Origin: Mumia flava
GTDB taxonomy: Bacteria; Actinomycetota; Actinomycetes; Propionibacteriales; Nocardioidaceae
DNA: 64,000 nt
Assembly (NCBI RefSeq): GCF_002797495.1
Contig: NZ_PGEZ01000001.1
Coordinates: 930,001-994,000 of the forward strand
Direction: 5' to 3'
This document shows positions 40,256 to 48,752 of this stretch, one piece after another; position 1 is the first letter of the stretch, and the number at the start of each line of letters is the position of its first letter. The translations under genes were made by a program, and so were the position numbers. The notes beneath the pieces are model-generated. The model was not told the origin of the DNA and did not search any database. It worked only from the letters and a program-made list of their open reading frames with translations.

Positions 40256-40292
40256 TGCCAGCTGCGGACGCGGACCGCCGGGCCGAGGGACG

Positions 40293-41126
40293 TCAGCGGG
40301 TAGCGCGCAGGGCGCGGAGCACGCCGCGGGGACCGGTCGTGCGCAGGTAGCGCTTGGACGGGTGCCGTCCGAGCTCCACCGTGACGAGCGCACCGTCGAT
40401 CCGGTGGTTGAACCACTGGGACATCGTGCCGTGGCACCCCGACCCGCAGGAGAACTCCTTGCGGGGCAGCTTGAGGAAGCGTGCGAGTCGGCGCGCGAGC
40501 TTGCGGTTGCCGGTGCCCGAGGTGTCGATCCCGTAGAGCGGCTGATGGAACGAGACCACCTGGTCGGGGTCGGTCCGCCGCAGGAAGCGGATGAGCGCCC
40601 GGGTCTCGGGTTCGGACTTGGGTCGCGGTCCCGACCAGGTGCTGGTGCCCCTCGGCGTCCGCACCCACGCGTACGGGAAGTTGCGGTTCAGGTCGACCCC
40701 GCGGGCGTTGCCGCGAGTCCGGGCGCGGACACCGTCCGGGTTCGCGGTCGGGATCAGCCACAGGTCGACCCCGTCGATCGGTCGTCCGTCGCGCAAGGCC
40801 TTGACGATCACCCGGGTCTTGCGCTCGTCCCCGTGCATCGCGGCCATCACGACGGCCGTGCGGCGGGCTCCGGGGTCGCCGACACGGTACGCGACGATCG
40901 GGCGGTCACGTCGGGTGCGACCGATCACCCTCCGCTCGAGGACCGCCGGGCGCCGCGCCGCGCCTGCCGTACGGGCGGCCGCGGGCACGACCGACCGCGC
41001 ACCGGTCGTGCCCAGGGACAGTGCTGGGCCCTCCGCGGGAACCGCAGGAGCGGCCTCCACCGGCACCAGCAGCGCCGGCGCAGCAACCATGACCAGCAGG
41101 CGGGACGCCCATCGTGAGACCGACAT
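40293..41126 (-). CDS. Secreted M14-family zinc carboxypeptidase-like protein
   Basis: A 277-residue protein with an N-terminal signal peptide (MSVSRWASRLLVMVAAPALL..., cleavage about residue 26). The zinc motif HGDE is in AAMHGDERKT, the substrate-binding segment is VDLNRNFPYAW, and an H in VSFHQPL is the third zinc ligand. The general-base Glu is likely the one in VTVELGRHP. These are features of murein-peptide amidase-like (MpaA/gamma-D-glutamyl) M14 enzymes, so it may trim peptidoglycan peptides. It is the last gene of a run of minus-strand genes; a hairpin repeat follows its stop. Confidence 0.85.
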   Translation of the reverse strand: MSVSRWASRLLVMVAAPALLVPVEAAPAVPAEGPALSLGTTGARSVVPAAARTAGAARRPAVLERRVIGRTRRDRPIVAYRVGDPGARRTAVVMAAMHGDERKTRVIVKALRDGRPIDGVDLWLIPTANPDGVRARTRGNARGVDLNRNFPYAWVRTPRGTSTWSGPRPKSEPETRALIRFLRRTDPDQVVSFHQPLYGIDTSGTGNRKLARRLARFLKLPRKEFSCGSGCHGTMSQWFNHRIDGALVTVELGRHPSKRYLRTTGPRGVLRALRATR

Positions 41127-41141
41127 GAGGTCGATCGTCGC

Positions 41142-41717
41142 TCACGACTCGCTCGTCCGCACGTGGCAGTCCTCGAGGTGGTCGTCGACCATCCCGGTCG
41201 CCTGCATCAGGGCGTACGCGGTGGTGGGGCCCACGAAGACGAATCCGTGGCGCTTGAGCTCGGCCGCCATCGCCTTCGACTCCGCCGTGACGGCGGGAAC
41301 GTCCGCGGTCGAGCGTGGACGCGGTCGGGGGCCCGGCGCGAAGGACCACACCAGGTCAGCGAAGCCGCCGTCGAGCCGCAGGACCGCACCTGCGTTGGCG
41401 ATCGTGGCCTCGATCTTCGTCCGGTTGCGGATGATCCCGACGTCCTCCAGCAACGTCGCGACCTTCGCGCCGTCGAAGCTCGCCACCGTGGCGGGCTCGA
41501 AGTCCGCGAACACCTCCCGGAACCGGTCCCGCTTGCGCAGGACCGTCGCCCAGGCGAGGCCCGACTGGAACGCCTCGAGCGTCAACCGCTCGAACAGTCC
41601 GCGCTCGTCGGAGACTCGGCGCCCCCACTCGACGTCGTGGTAGACCTGCATCGTCTCCGACGAGACCGCCCATCCGCAGCGCGCGAGGCCGTCCTCCCCG
41701 ACGACGACTCCGCTCAT
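41142..41717 (-). CDS. tag: DNA-3-methyladenine glycosylase I
   Basis: A 191-residue Tag glycosylase. CGWA near the N-terminus and the late His/Cys (MVDDHLEDCHV) form the family's zinc site, and YHDVEWGRRVSDERGLFERL with LEAFQSGLAW make up the base-binding region. It excises 3-methyladenine from alkylated DNA. Its start overlaps the stop of the DivIVA-like gene (41714-41717), and the same pair exists as Rv1209-Rv1210 in M. tuberculosis. Confidence 0.94.
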   Translation of the reverse strand: MSGVVVGEDGLARCGWAVSSETMQVYHDVEWGRRVSDERGLFERLTLEAFQSGLAWATVLRKRDRFREVFADFEPATVASFDGAKVATLLEDVGIIRNRTKIEATIANAGAVLRLDGGFADLVWSFAPGPRPRPRSTADVPAVTAESKAMAAELKRHGFVFVGPTTAYALMQATGMVDDHLEDCHVRTSES

Positions 41718-42079
41718 CGCGCGCTCGGATCGCCTGCGGCCCCCGTGTCGACCGGCGGAGCCGCACGCTCCCCCGGGCCCGCGGGAGGCGAGCTGTCCGC
41801 GTCACCGTCGTGCTCGGCGCTCCCCGTGGGGGCCTCCCGCTCCCGCGCGTCGGCCTCCAGGCGCGCGAGCAGACCGTCCACCTCGTCGCGGGCGTAGCCG
41901 CGCCACGCCCAGCTGAAGCGCACGGCGGCGAGGTCGTCGGCCCGCAGCGGACGATCCGTCGGAACCATCAGGTCGCGCCGCGAGTCGGCCGGCCCGCCGA
42001 GGGCACCGAACGAGGTCGCGAGCACCGTCACGGCGGCGCCCGCAGCGAGGGCGCCGATCACCACGAGGATCCAGAACAT
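41714..42079 (-). CDS. Small membrane-anchored DivIVA-domain-like protein (Rv1209-like)
   Basis: A 121-residue protein with an N-terminal membrane helix (FWILVVIGALAAGAAVTVLA), then LRADDLAAVRFSWAWRGYARDEVDGLLARLE, the short DivIVA-type FxxxxRGYxxxEVDxFL motif, and a disordered acidic tail. It probably joins polar or septal complexes, but this is inferred. ATG 42079 is 6 nt after CACGAT, possibly leaderless. Coupled to tag. Confidence 0.8.
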   Translation of the reverse strand: MFWILVVIGALAAGAAVTVLATSFGALGGPADSRRDLMVPTDRPLRADDLAAVRFSWAWRGYARDEVDGLLARLEADAREREAPTGSAEHDGDADSSPPAGPGERAAPPVDTGAAGDPSAR

Positions 42080-42116
42080 GGCCCGATCGTGCCACGGCCC
42101 GCCGACATCGCGGGCC

Positions 42117-42752
42117 TCAGGCGTCGACGGACCGCTGTGCGGGACGTGCGAAGGCGACCACCTGATCGATGAACGCGCCGTAGACCTCGCGCGCCTTCTG
42201 CGAGTCACGGTCGACCAGCCACGCCATCACCACGCCGTCGTTGGTCGCCACGAGCATGCGCGACAGCAGGTCCAGGGACACCGTCCACTCGATCTCGCAG
42301 ACCGTGGCGACCCGCTCGAAGACGGCGCGGGCGGTCTGGCGGTACGTCTCGTACTGCCACGCCGCGAAGTCGGCGAACGCGGGGTTGCGGAGGGCGTGCT
42401 GGGTGACCTCGAAGGTGAGCAGGTGCGCCTCGGGGTCGGCCTCGACGGTGGCCCAGGTCTGCTCCAGCGCGCGCTCGAGCATCGAGACCACGTCGGGCGG
42501 CTCGGACTGCTCGACCTCCTCCAGCGTCGTGACGTACGAGGTGGCGAGCCGCTGGATCATCGCCCGCAGCAGCTCGTCCATCGACGAGAAGACGTAGTGG
42601 ACGATCCCCGGAGTCGCCCCCGCCTCCGCAGCGACCGTGCGGGTGCTGACCGCCCCGACGCCCTCACGCTTGGCAACCGACAACGCTGCCTCGATCAGCT
42701 GCTCACGACGCTGCTCCGCCGAGATCCGCACTCGTGTGCTCCGCCCTGTCAC
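42117..42752 (-). CDS. TetR-family transcriptional regulator
   Basis: A 211-residue TetR repressor. The helix-turn-helix is at about 30-52 (GVGAVSTRTVAAEAGATPGIVHYVF), followed by an all-helical ligand-binding domain with TetR_C-type features (HLLTFEVTQHALRNPAFADFAAWQY). The target is unknown; the adjacent divergent gap is small and both neighbours lie on the same strand, so it may act on distant genes or itself. GTG start at 42752. M. tuberculosis has folP2 and gpgS about here instead. Confidence 0.85.
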   Translation of the reverse strand: MTGRSTRVRISAEQRREQLIEAALSVAKREGVGAVSTRTVAAEAGATPGIVHYVFSSMDELLRAMIQRLATSYVTTLEEVEQSEPPDVVSMLERALEQTWATVEADPEAHLLTFEVTQHALRNPAFADFAAWQYETYRQTARAVFERVATVCEIEWTVSLDLLSRMLVATNDGVVMAWLVDRDSQKAREVYGAFIDQVVAFARPAQRSVDA

Positions 42753-42812
42753 TCCTGGCCCGATGCTGCGCCGACGGCACAGTGGTCACCCTGATTGTGC
42801 CAAACGTTGCGG

Positions 42813-43610
42813 TCACGAGGCCGCCGACGTGCGGAACGCGGACACCACCTCGTCGAGATCGTCGGTCACCTGGAGGCGCTCGACGTCCTCGGGGGCGATC
42901 ATGCCGGCCTCCAGCGCCGAGGAGGACAACCAGTCGATCAGCCCCTGCCAGTAGGTGGTCCCGACCAGCACGACCGGGAACGACGTCACCTTCCGCGTCT
43001 GGGCCAGCGTCAGAGCCTCGAACAGCTCGTCGAGCGTCCCGAACCCACCGGGAAGGACGACGAACCCCTGGGCGTACTTCACGAACATCGTCTTGCGTGC
43101 GAAGAAGTAGCGGAAGTGCACGCCGAGGTCGACCCAGCGGTTCATCCGCTCCTCGAACGGCAGCTCGATCCCGAGCCCGACCGACATCCCGCCCGCCTCG
43201 CACGCACCGCGGTTCGCCGCCTCCATCACGCCAGGTCCGCCCCCGGTGATCACGGCGAGACCCGCCTCGGCGAGCCGTCGTCCGATCTCGCGCGCCTGGT
43301 CGTACTCCGGAGCCTCCGGCCGGGTCCGGGCCGACCCGAAGACGCTGACGGCGGGACCCAGCTCCGCCAGCGCACCGAACCCCTCGACGAACTCGGCGGT
43401 GATCCGCATGACCCGCCAGGGATCGGTGTGCACCCAGTCGGCCCGGCCGCTGGAGTCCAGCAGCCGCTGGTCGGTCGTGGTGCCGATGATCCCCTCGCGG
43501 CGTCGCAGCACGGGACCGGTGATCTGCTCCGGCCCGGGCGTGCCGTCGAGGCCCACGTCGGGATCGTCGGCGTACCAGTCGCGGTCGGAGTACCAGCGCG
43601 GATCGTCCAT
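42813..43610 (-). CDS. LOG-family Rossmann protein (Rv1205-like)
   Basis: A 265-residue member of the TIGR00730/LOG family with the hallmark GGGPGVMEAANRGA and PGGFGTLDELFE motifs. Family members are cytokinin-nucleoside 5'-monophosphate phosphoribohydrolases (LOG) or related nucleotide hydrolases; M. tuberculosis Rv1205 is such an enzyme. A 70-residue N-terminal extension precedes the Rossmann fold. ATG 43610 is 6 nt after TAGGCT (leaderless). Confidence 0.9.
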   Translation of the reverse strand: MDDPRWYSDRDWYADDPDVGLDGTPGPEQITGPVLRRREGIIGTTTDQRLLDSSGRADWVHTDPWRVMRITAEFVEGFGALAELGPAVSVFGSARTRPEAPEYDQAREIGRRLAEAGLAVITGGGPGVMEAANRGACEAGGMSVGLGIELPFEERMNRWVDLGVHFRYFFARKTMFVKYAQGFVVLPGGFGTLDELFEALTLAQTRKVTSFPVVLVGTTYWQGLIDWLSSSALEAGMIAPEDVERLQVTDDLDEVVSAFRTSAAS

Positions 43611-43616
43611 GCCGCC

Positions 43617-43622
43617 AGCCTA
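43617..43622 (-). promoter_or_regulatory. -10 box of the LOG-family gene (leaderless)
   Basis: TAGGCT, 6-nt spacer, ATG at 43610. Confidence 0.65.
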
Positions 43623-43664
43623 GGTCAGCGGTCCCGGGCTCCGGAGCACACGGAGCCCGACGGG

Positions 43665-44741
43665 TCAGGCCGTCGGTGCGCCCCGGAGCCACCCGTGCAG
43701 CGCACGCTCCACGTCCCGCAGGTGCGCGAGCGGCACGTGCTCGTCCTGCTTGTGGGCGAGCAGCGGATCTCCGGGACCGTAGTTCACCGCGGGGATGCCG
43801 AGACGGGTGAACTGCGCGACGTCGGTCCATCCGAACTTCGGGCGCGGCTCGGCGCCGATCGCCGCGACGAAGTCCGCCGCGGCCGGGCGGTCCAGCCCGG
43901 GCATCGCTCCCGGCGCCGAGTCGGTCACCGCGATCTCGTAGCCGTCGAAGACCTCGCGCAGGTGGGCCAGCGCCTCGTCCTCCGTACGGTCCGGGGCGAA
44001 GCGGAAGTTCACCGTCAGGGTCGCGGCGTCGGGGACGACGTTGCCGGCCACGCCACCGGAGACCGCGACGGCGTTCAGGCCCTCGTGGTACTCCAGGCCG
44101 TCGATCACCGGACGCCGCGGCTCGTACGACGCCAGTGTCCGCAGCGCGGGCTCGAGCCCGTGGATCGCGTTGACGCCCATCCACGACCGGGCCGAGTGCG
44201 CGCGCTCGCCGCGGGTGGTGAGGTCGATCCGGATCGTCCCCTGGCACCCGGCCTCGACCCCGGCGACCGACGGCTCCATCAGGATCGCGAAGTCGCCGTC
44301 GAGCAGCTCGGGCCGCTCCCGGGCGAGACGGCCGAGCCCGTTCGCGGAGGCCTCGACCTCCTCGGCCTCGTAGAAGACGTAGGTGACGTCGCGGACCGGG
44401 TCGGCGATGCCGGCCGCTGCCCGCAGCGCGACCGCGACACCGCCCTTCATGTCGCAGGAACCGCATCCCCACAGGTCGTCGCCGACGATGCGGGACGGGA
44501 GGTTGTCGTTGATCGGGACCGTGTCGAGGTGCCCCGCGACCACGACCCGCTCCGGGCGGCCCAGATCGGTGCGGGCGACCAGCGTGTGCCCGTCGCGCAC
44601 GACCGACAGGTGCGGCGCGGCCCGGAGGACACGCTCGACCGCGTCGGCGATCCGCTGCTCGGCCCGACTCACGGACTCGATGTCGACGAGCGCCGCCGTC
44701 AGCGCCACGACGTCGGAGTCCACCGGCAGGTCGCCGCTCAC
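43665..44741 (-). CDS. dapE: Succinyl-diaminopimelate desuccinylase
   Basis: A 358-residue M20 metallopeptidase-fold enzyme. [10 protein letters not shown] gives the first metal ligand, [10 protein letters not shown] the bridging Asp, and FYEAEEVEA the general-base and ligand Glu pair; the dimerisation domain (about 165-285) includes [10 protein letters not shown]. It removes succinate from N-succinyl-LL-DAP in lysine/peptidoglycan synthesis. GTG 44741 overlaps the VOC gene's stop (GTGA), so it is coupled to it. dapD is divergent 0.8 kb away and dapC 4 kb away, covering three consecutive steps. Confidence 0.93.
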   Translation of the reverse strand: MSGDLPVDSDVVALTAALVDIESVSRAEQRIADAVERVLRAAPHLSVVRDGHTLVARTDLGRPERVVVAGHLDTVPINDNLPSRIVGDDLWGCGSCDMKGGVAVALRAAAGIADPVRDVTYVFYEAEEVEASANGLGRLARERPELLDGDFAILMEPSVAGVEAGCQGTIRIDLTTRGERAHSARSWMGVNAIHGLEPALRTLASYEPRRPVIDGLEYHEGLNAVAVSGGVAGNVVPDAATLTVNFRFAPDRTEDEALAHLREVFDGYEIAVTDSAPGAMPGLDRPAAADFVAAIGAEPRPKFGWTDVAQFTRLGIPAVNYGPGDPLLAHKQDEHVPLAHLRDVERALHGWLRGAPTA

Positions 44742-45550
44742 GACGCGGCCTCCGCTGCGGGCGGCGGTGCGCTCTCGTCGACGAACACCACGAACTCGTT
44801 GCCCTCGGGGTCGGCCATCACGGTCCAGTCGATCTCGTCGTCGGGGCGGCGCAGGACGGTGGCGCCGCGGCGCACCAGCTCGTCGACGCCGCTCTGAGAG
44901 TCCACGGTGAGGTCCGGGTGGATGCGGTTCTTGACCGTCTTCGGCTCCGGGACGTCGCCGAAGACCCAGCACGCGAACGGCGCGCCGGGCATCGGCTCGA
45001 TCGCGCTCGCACCCTCCTCGTGGACGGCCTCGACCCCCAGAACACCGGCCCACCAGTCGGCGATCCGTCGCGCGTCCGCGGCGTCGACGACCACCTCGTA
45101 CAGCCGGTAGCCGTCCCGCTCCGCCTCGCCACCGGTCGTACGCTCACCGTCCCACCAGGCGTCGTCGCGCTCGAAGACGCACAGCTCGCCGCCCTCGGGG
45201 TCGGCCATCACCGTCCAGCCCTGCGGCTCCCGCGCGGGCAGGACCCGAGCGCCCAGCCGCTCGTACTCCGCCACCGAGACGGCGTGCACGTCGAGGTGCA
45301 CCCGCTGCTTGACGGTGCGCGGCTCCGGCACCTCGTTGATCCAGACCGTGTGCTCGGGCGTCGCGCCGCGCAGCAGAGCCTGGCCGTCGTCGCGCACCTG
45401 GGCGGTCAAACCGAGGGCAGCCGCCCAGAACGGCGCCATCGCGCGGGCGTCCGTGACGTCGATGCAGAGGGACTGGAAACGGGCGACGGCCGCTGTATCC
45501 TCGGGCGCCGGCTGCTCGTCCACCCTGTCCTCGTGCTGCTGGGGCGTCAT
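44738..45550 (-). CDS. Two-domain VOC (glyoxalase/bleomycin-resistance-like) protein
   Basis: A 270-residue protein made of two VOC modules (about 23-130 and 145-262). Each ends with the same signature [16 protein letters not shown] / [16 protein letters not shown], and each has an [16 protein letters not shown]-like segment, a clear internal duplication. The activity is unknown; this type is widespread in actinobacteria. The stop overlaps the dapE GTG. ATG 45550 is 7 nt after TATCGT, so the mRNA is probably leaderless and the operon is VOC-dapE. The promoter overlaps that of dapD. Confidence 0.83.
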   Translation of the reverse strand: MTPQQHEDRVDEQPAPEDTAAVARFQSLCIDVTDARAMAPFWAAALGLTAQVRDDGQALLRGATPEHTVWINEVPEPRTVKQRVHLDVHAVSVAEYERLGARVLPAREPQGWTVMADPEGGELCVFERDDAWWDGERTTGGEAERDGYRLYEVVVDAADARRIADWWAGVLGVEAVHEEGASAIEPMPGAPFACWVFGDVPEPKTVKNRIHPDLTVDSQSGVDELVRRGATVLRRPDDEIDWTVMADPEGNEFVVFVDESAPPPAAEAAS

Positions 45551-45557
45551 GGCCGCC

Positions 45558-45567
45558 ACGATAGCGT
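45558..45567. promoter_or_regulatory. Overlapping divergent -10 boxes of VOC-dapE and dapD
   Basis: Minus strand TATCGT (45563-45558) is 7 nt before the VOC ATG; plus strand TAGCGT (45562-45567) is 6 nt before the dapD ATG. The boxes share 2 bp and the whole gap is 23 bp (45551-45573), so both genes should be leaderless. Confidence 0.7.
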
Positions 45568-45573
45568 TGAGCC

Positions 45574-46509
45574 ATGACCACCTCGCAGCAGACCGCATGG
45601 GCGTACGGCCTGGCCACGCTCACCGAGGACGGGACCGTCCTCGACGTCTGGTACCCCTCCCCGGTGCTCGGCGCGTACGACCAGAGCCCCGAGCCGACCG
45701 GCCTGACCGCGCTGGAGGGCGACGACCCCGTCCGCAACGTCCGTCGCGCGGCGGTGCGCACCGAGATCACCGACCTGAGCGCGGCGCCGACCGACGCGTA
45801 CGACGCCTACCTGCGGCTGCACCTGCTCTCGCACCGGCTGGTGCGCCCGCACGGTCAGAGCCTCGACGGTCTCTTCGGCCTGCTGACGAACGTCGTGTGG
45901 ACCTCGATCGGTCCGTGCTCGGTCGACGGGTTCGAGCAGACCCGGCTGCGTGCCCGCGCGGCCGGGCTGGCGGTGTCGGTGACGAGCATCGACAAGTTCC
46001 CGCGGATGACCGACTACGTGATCCCCTCGGGCGTACGGATCGGTGACGCCGACCGGGTCCGCCTCGGCGCGCACCTCGCGGAGGGCACGACGGTCATGCA
46101 CGAGGGCTTCGTGAACTTCAACGCCGGCACGCTCGGGCATGCGATGATCGAGGGCAGGATCAGCGCCGGGGTCGTCGTCGGCGACGGCTCCGACGTGGGC
46201 GGCGGCGCCTCGATCATGGGGACGCTGTCCGGCGGCGGCAAGGAGACGATCAGCATCGGCGAGAACTGCCTCGTCGGCGCGAACGCCGGGATCGGGATCT
46301 CGCTGGGCGACGACTGCGTGGTCGCTGCCGGCTGCTACGTGACCGCCGGCTCGAAGGTGACGCTGCCCGACGGCACGGTGGTCAAGGCCGCCGAGCTCTC
46401 CGGGCGCGACCACCTGACGTTCTGGACCAACTCCGAGACCGGCACGCTCGAGGCGCGACCGCGCAGCGGCGCGACCGTCGAGCTCAACGCTGCCCTGCAC
46501 GCGAATTGA
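45574..46509 (+). CDS. dapD: Tetrahydrodipicolinate N-succinyltransferase
   Basis: A 311-residue DapD of the actinobacterial type. The C-terminal two-thirds is a left-handed beta-helix of hexapeptide repeats (for example [49 protein letters not shown]). It transfers succinyl from succinyl-CoA to tetrahydrodipicolinate, the committed step of the succinylase branch. Divergent from VOC-dapE across a 23-bp promoter. Its stop is overlapped by the TTG start of the next gene, so the wall-linked protein downstream is co-expressed. Confidence 0.94.
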   Translation: MTTSQQTAWAYGLATLTEDGTVLDVWYPSPVLGAYDQSPEPTGLTALEGDDPVRNVRRAAVRTEITDLSAAPTDAYDAYLRLHLLSHRLVRPHGQSLDGLFGLLTNVVWTSIGPCSVDGFEQTRLRARAAGLAVSVTSIDKFPRMTDYVIPSGVRIGDADRVRLGAHLAEGTTVMHEGFVNFNAGTLGHAMIEGRISAGVVVGDGSDVGGGASIMGTLSGGGKETISIGENCLVGANAGIGISLGDDCVVAAGCYVTAGSKVTLPDGTVVKAAELSGRDHLTFWTNSETGTLEARPRSGATVELNAALHAN

Positions 46510-47486
46510 CCACGACACGCCCCGGCGACCGCCGCCGGCACGGGTGGGGCTGGCTCGCCGCCCTGGTCGCGCTCGCGGTGGTCGCGGGGGCGGCCGTGTT
46601 CCTGCTGCGCAGCGAGCACTCACCGATCGTGCTGTCCGAGCGCTGCACGGTCGACGTCGGCGACACCTACGCCCAGCTCGACCTGGAGCAGGCCGAGCAC
46701 GCGACGCTGATGGCCGCGATCGCGGCGCGGCGCGGCCTGCCGGCCCGCGCGGTCACGATCGCGGTCGCCACCGCGTACCAGGAGTCGAAGCTCCGCAACA
46801 TCGACTACGGCGACCGTGACTCGCTCGGGCTGTTCCAGCAGCGGCCGTCGCAGGGCTGGGGCAGCCCCGAGCAGATCATGCGACCCCGGTACGCGATCAA
46901 CCGCTTCTACGCGGCGCTCGAGCAGGTCGACGGCTACCGCGCGATGAACGTCACCGAGGCCGCGCAGGCGGTCCAGCGCTCGGCGTACCCCGGGGCGTAC
47001 GCCGACCACGAGGCGTACGGCCGAGCGGTGGCCTCGGCCGCGACCGGCAACTCGGCGAACGCGCTGACGTGCCGGATCCGGGTGCCGGAGGCGGGTTCGG
47101 ACGAGCTGCGGCCGAGCGGGCTGACGGCGACGGCGGCGGGCGTACGCAAGGACGTCCGCAGCGCGTTCGGACGCGTGCCGCAGGGCGGGTACGCACCGGG
47201 CGGCATCTCGACGGGCCACTCGGCGGGCTCGAAGCACTACGACGGCAAGGCGATCGACTACTTCTTCCGCCCGGTCACCGAGACCTCGCAGGTCGCCGGC
47301 TGGACCCTCGCGCACTACCTCGTCGCCAACGCCTCGCGGCTCGGGGTCGCCACCGTGATCTACGACGGCCGCATCTGGACCGCCCGGCGCTCGGCACAGG
47401 GGTGGCGCGAGTACGCGGTCCCCGACCGTGACGGCGACCCGGACGTCCTCGCGCACCGCGACCACGTCCACGTCGACGTCGTCTGA
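46506..47486 (+). CDS. Membrane-anchored lysozyme-like protein with C-terminal VldE-like domain
   Basis: A 326-residue protein. An N-terminal membrane anchor (about 12-34, [20 protein letters not shown]) is followed by a goose-lysozyme/SLT-like segment ([19 protein letters not shown]-type pattern, then [14 protein letters not shown]), and a C-terminal domain (about 205-326) with [20 protein letters not shown] and [10 protein letters not shown]. Often mislabelled heavy-metal transporter. The metal/peptidoglycan-type His-Asp pattern suggests a wall enzyme or binding protein. The start is TTG at 46506, overlapping the dapD stop as TTGA; I see no better start. Confidence 0.75.
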   Translation: MTTTRPGDRRRHGWGWLAALVALAVVAGAAVFLLRSEHSPIVLSERCTVDVGDTYAQLDLEQAEHATLMAAIAARRGLPARAVTIAVATAYQESKLRNIDYGDRDSLGLFQQRPSQGWGSPEQIMRPRYAINRFYAALEQVDGYRAMNVTEAAQAVQRSAYPGAYADHEAYGRAVASAATGNSANALTCRIRVPEAGSDELRPSGLTATAAGVRKDVRSAFGRVPQGGYAPGGISTGHSAGSKHYDGKAIDYFFRPVTETSQVAGWTLAHYLVANASRLGVATVIYDGRIWTARRSAQGWREYAVPDRDGDPDVLAHRDHVHVDVV

Positions 47487-47522
47487 GCCGGCCGCTGCAG
47501 GGGCGCCGGTGCCCGAACCGGC

Positions 47523-47584
47523 CCGTACGGACGTGCCTGCGCACGAGCCGCCGACCGGTACACAACGCAGGCACGTCCGTACGG
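47523..47584 (+). terminator. Long inverted repeat after the lysozyme-like gene
   Basis: Two perfect 19-bp arms (47523-47541 and 47566-47584) around a 24-nt loop, 36 nt after the stop. Each arm contains CCGTACGG. Confidence 0.75.
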
Positions 47585-47612
47585 CGGGCCGGCCGGGGGT
47601 CGGGAACGACGA

Positions 47613-47642
47613 CGGGCCCGCACCCCTCGAGGTGCGGGCCCG
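47613..47642 (-). terminator. Hairpin terminator after the Pro-rich membrane protein gene
   Basis: Perfect 12-bp stem (47613-47624 with 47631-47642), 6-nt loop, 24 nt after that gene's stop. With the preceding repeat it insulates two convergent genes. Confidence 0.85.
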
Positions 47643-47666
47643 CGTCCGTACGGGGCGGTCGGCGGA

Positions 47667-48623
47667 TCAGGCCACCGGCTGACCCGTCAGCGCCTTGAAG
47701 CTGTAGCCCGTCGCGATGACGGTCAGCGGGATGGTCACGAGCAGGCCGATGCCGCAGAGGCAGACACCGACGATGTTGATGCCGATCAGCGCGAGCGCGA
47801 GCAGCAGGACGACGCCGAAGTTGCTCCCGACCAGGCGGAAGCTGGCCTGGAGCGCGTCCCACGGGCCCATCCCGCGGTCGATCACGAACCACAGCGTGTA
47901 CCACGCGAAGAACGTGAAGATGATGCCCGGCAGGTAGCACAGGGCGTAGCCGATGGCGCTCAGCACCCCGAGCATCAGCAGCGTCAGGATGACCGTGCCG
48001 GCACGGTCGCCCCAGTTGAAGAAGTCGCCGAAGGACGGCTTCGATCCGGTCGTCTCCTGGAGCGCGCCACGGGTCTGCGCGGCCTGCATGAGGTAGGAGA
48101 CGATCACGCTGACGATCAGGACGACGACGCCGACGAACGTGATGCCGGTCGAGTAGCTGAACGAGGTGTCGCCCACCTCGGCGTTGTCCCAGTTCGCGGC
48201 GACGCTGATCCCCTGGAGGGCAACCAGGATCAGCCAGAACACCAGGGTGACGCCCACCCAGGTGCCCCAGTTGCCCTTGAACTTGTCCCAGCCGTACGAG
48301 ATCGCGGTGCCGACGCTCAGTCCCGGCCCGCTCGGCGGCTGGCCGTAACCACCACCCGGCGGGGGCGGCGGAGGCGGCGGCGGGTAGCCGCCACCCGGCG
48401 GAGGACCGTATCCACCACCGCCGCCGGGCGGCGGGGGCGGCGGAGGCGGGTAGCCACCACCCGGCGGCTGTCCACCCGGAGGCGGTGGCGGCTGCCCACC
48501 CGGCGGAGGCGGCGGGGGCGGCGGAGGCTGTCCACCCGGAGGAGGCGGCGGCTGCCCACCCGGCGGGGGCGGCGGCGGGTTGCCCCCCGGCTGGTTCGGG
48601 GGCGGCTGCTGGGGATCGCTCAT
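47667..48623 (-). CDS. Membrane protein with Pro/Gly-rich N-terminal half
   Basis: A 318-residue protein. The first about 105 residues are runs of PPPPPGG units with Gly/Tyr, intrinsically disordered. The rest has about five membrane helices and resembles the DUF975/glycerophosphoryl-diester-phosphodiesterase membrane-domain type (SYGWDKFKGNWGTWVGV, QAAQTRGALQ, LPGIIFTFFAWYTLWFV). The function is unknown. ATG 48623 has AGGAGG 10 nt upstream; a -10 box TAACCT lies at 48679-48674. The low-complexity tract may be hard to assemble and vary in length. Confidence 0.8.
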   Translation of the reverse strand: MSDPQQPPPNQPGGNPPPPPPGGQPPPPPGGQPPPPPPPPPGGQPPPPPGGQPPGGGYPPPPPPPPGGGGGYGPPPGGGYPPPPPPPPPGGGYGQPPSGPGLSVGTAISYGWDKFKGNWGTWVGVTLVFWLILVALQGISVAANWDNAEVGDTSFSYSTGITFVGVVVLIVSVIVSYLMQAAQTRGALQETTGSKPSFGDFFNWGDRAGTVILTLLMLGVLSAIGYALCYLPGIIFTFFAWYTLWFVIDRGMGPWDALQASFRLVGSNFGVVLLLALALIGINIVGVCLCGIGLLVTIPLTVIATGYSFKALTGQPVA

Positions 48624-48673
48624 CGCTGTCGTGCCTCCTGGGCTCACAGATCAGTCCGGTTGTCTCCCGCCGC

Positions 48674-48679
48674 AGGTTA
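48674..48679 (-). promoter_or_regulatory. -10 box of the Pro-rich membrane protein gene
   Basis: TAACCT on the minus strand, giving a leader of about 44 nt with AGGAGG. Confidence 0.5.
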
Positions 48680-48752
48680 GCGCTCCCGAGGGCCTGCCGT
48701 CTCCCCTCCAGCGGGCGCGCCGCGGAATCGGGCCGACCGCCCGGGCACCAGC

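Noticed and set aside
38813-40292. Prophage or integrated island around the AbiEi-like gene
   Set aside because: No integrase, tRNA attachment site, or drop in G+C; only repeats flank the gene.
42753-42812. TetR operator in the gap before the TetR gene
   Set aside because: TTTGGCACAA-type half sites are visible but no convincing inverted repeat.
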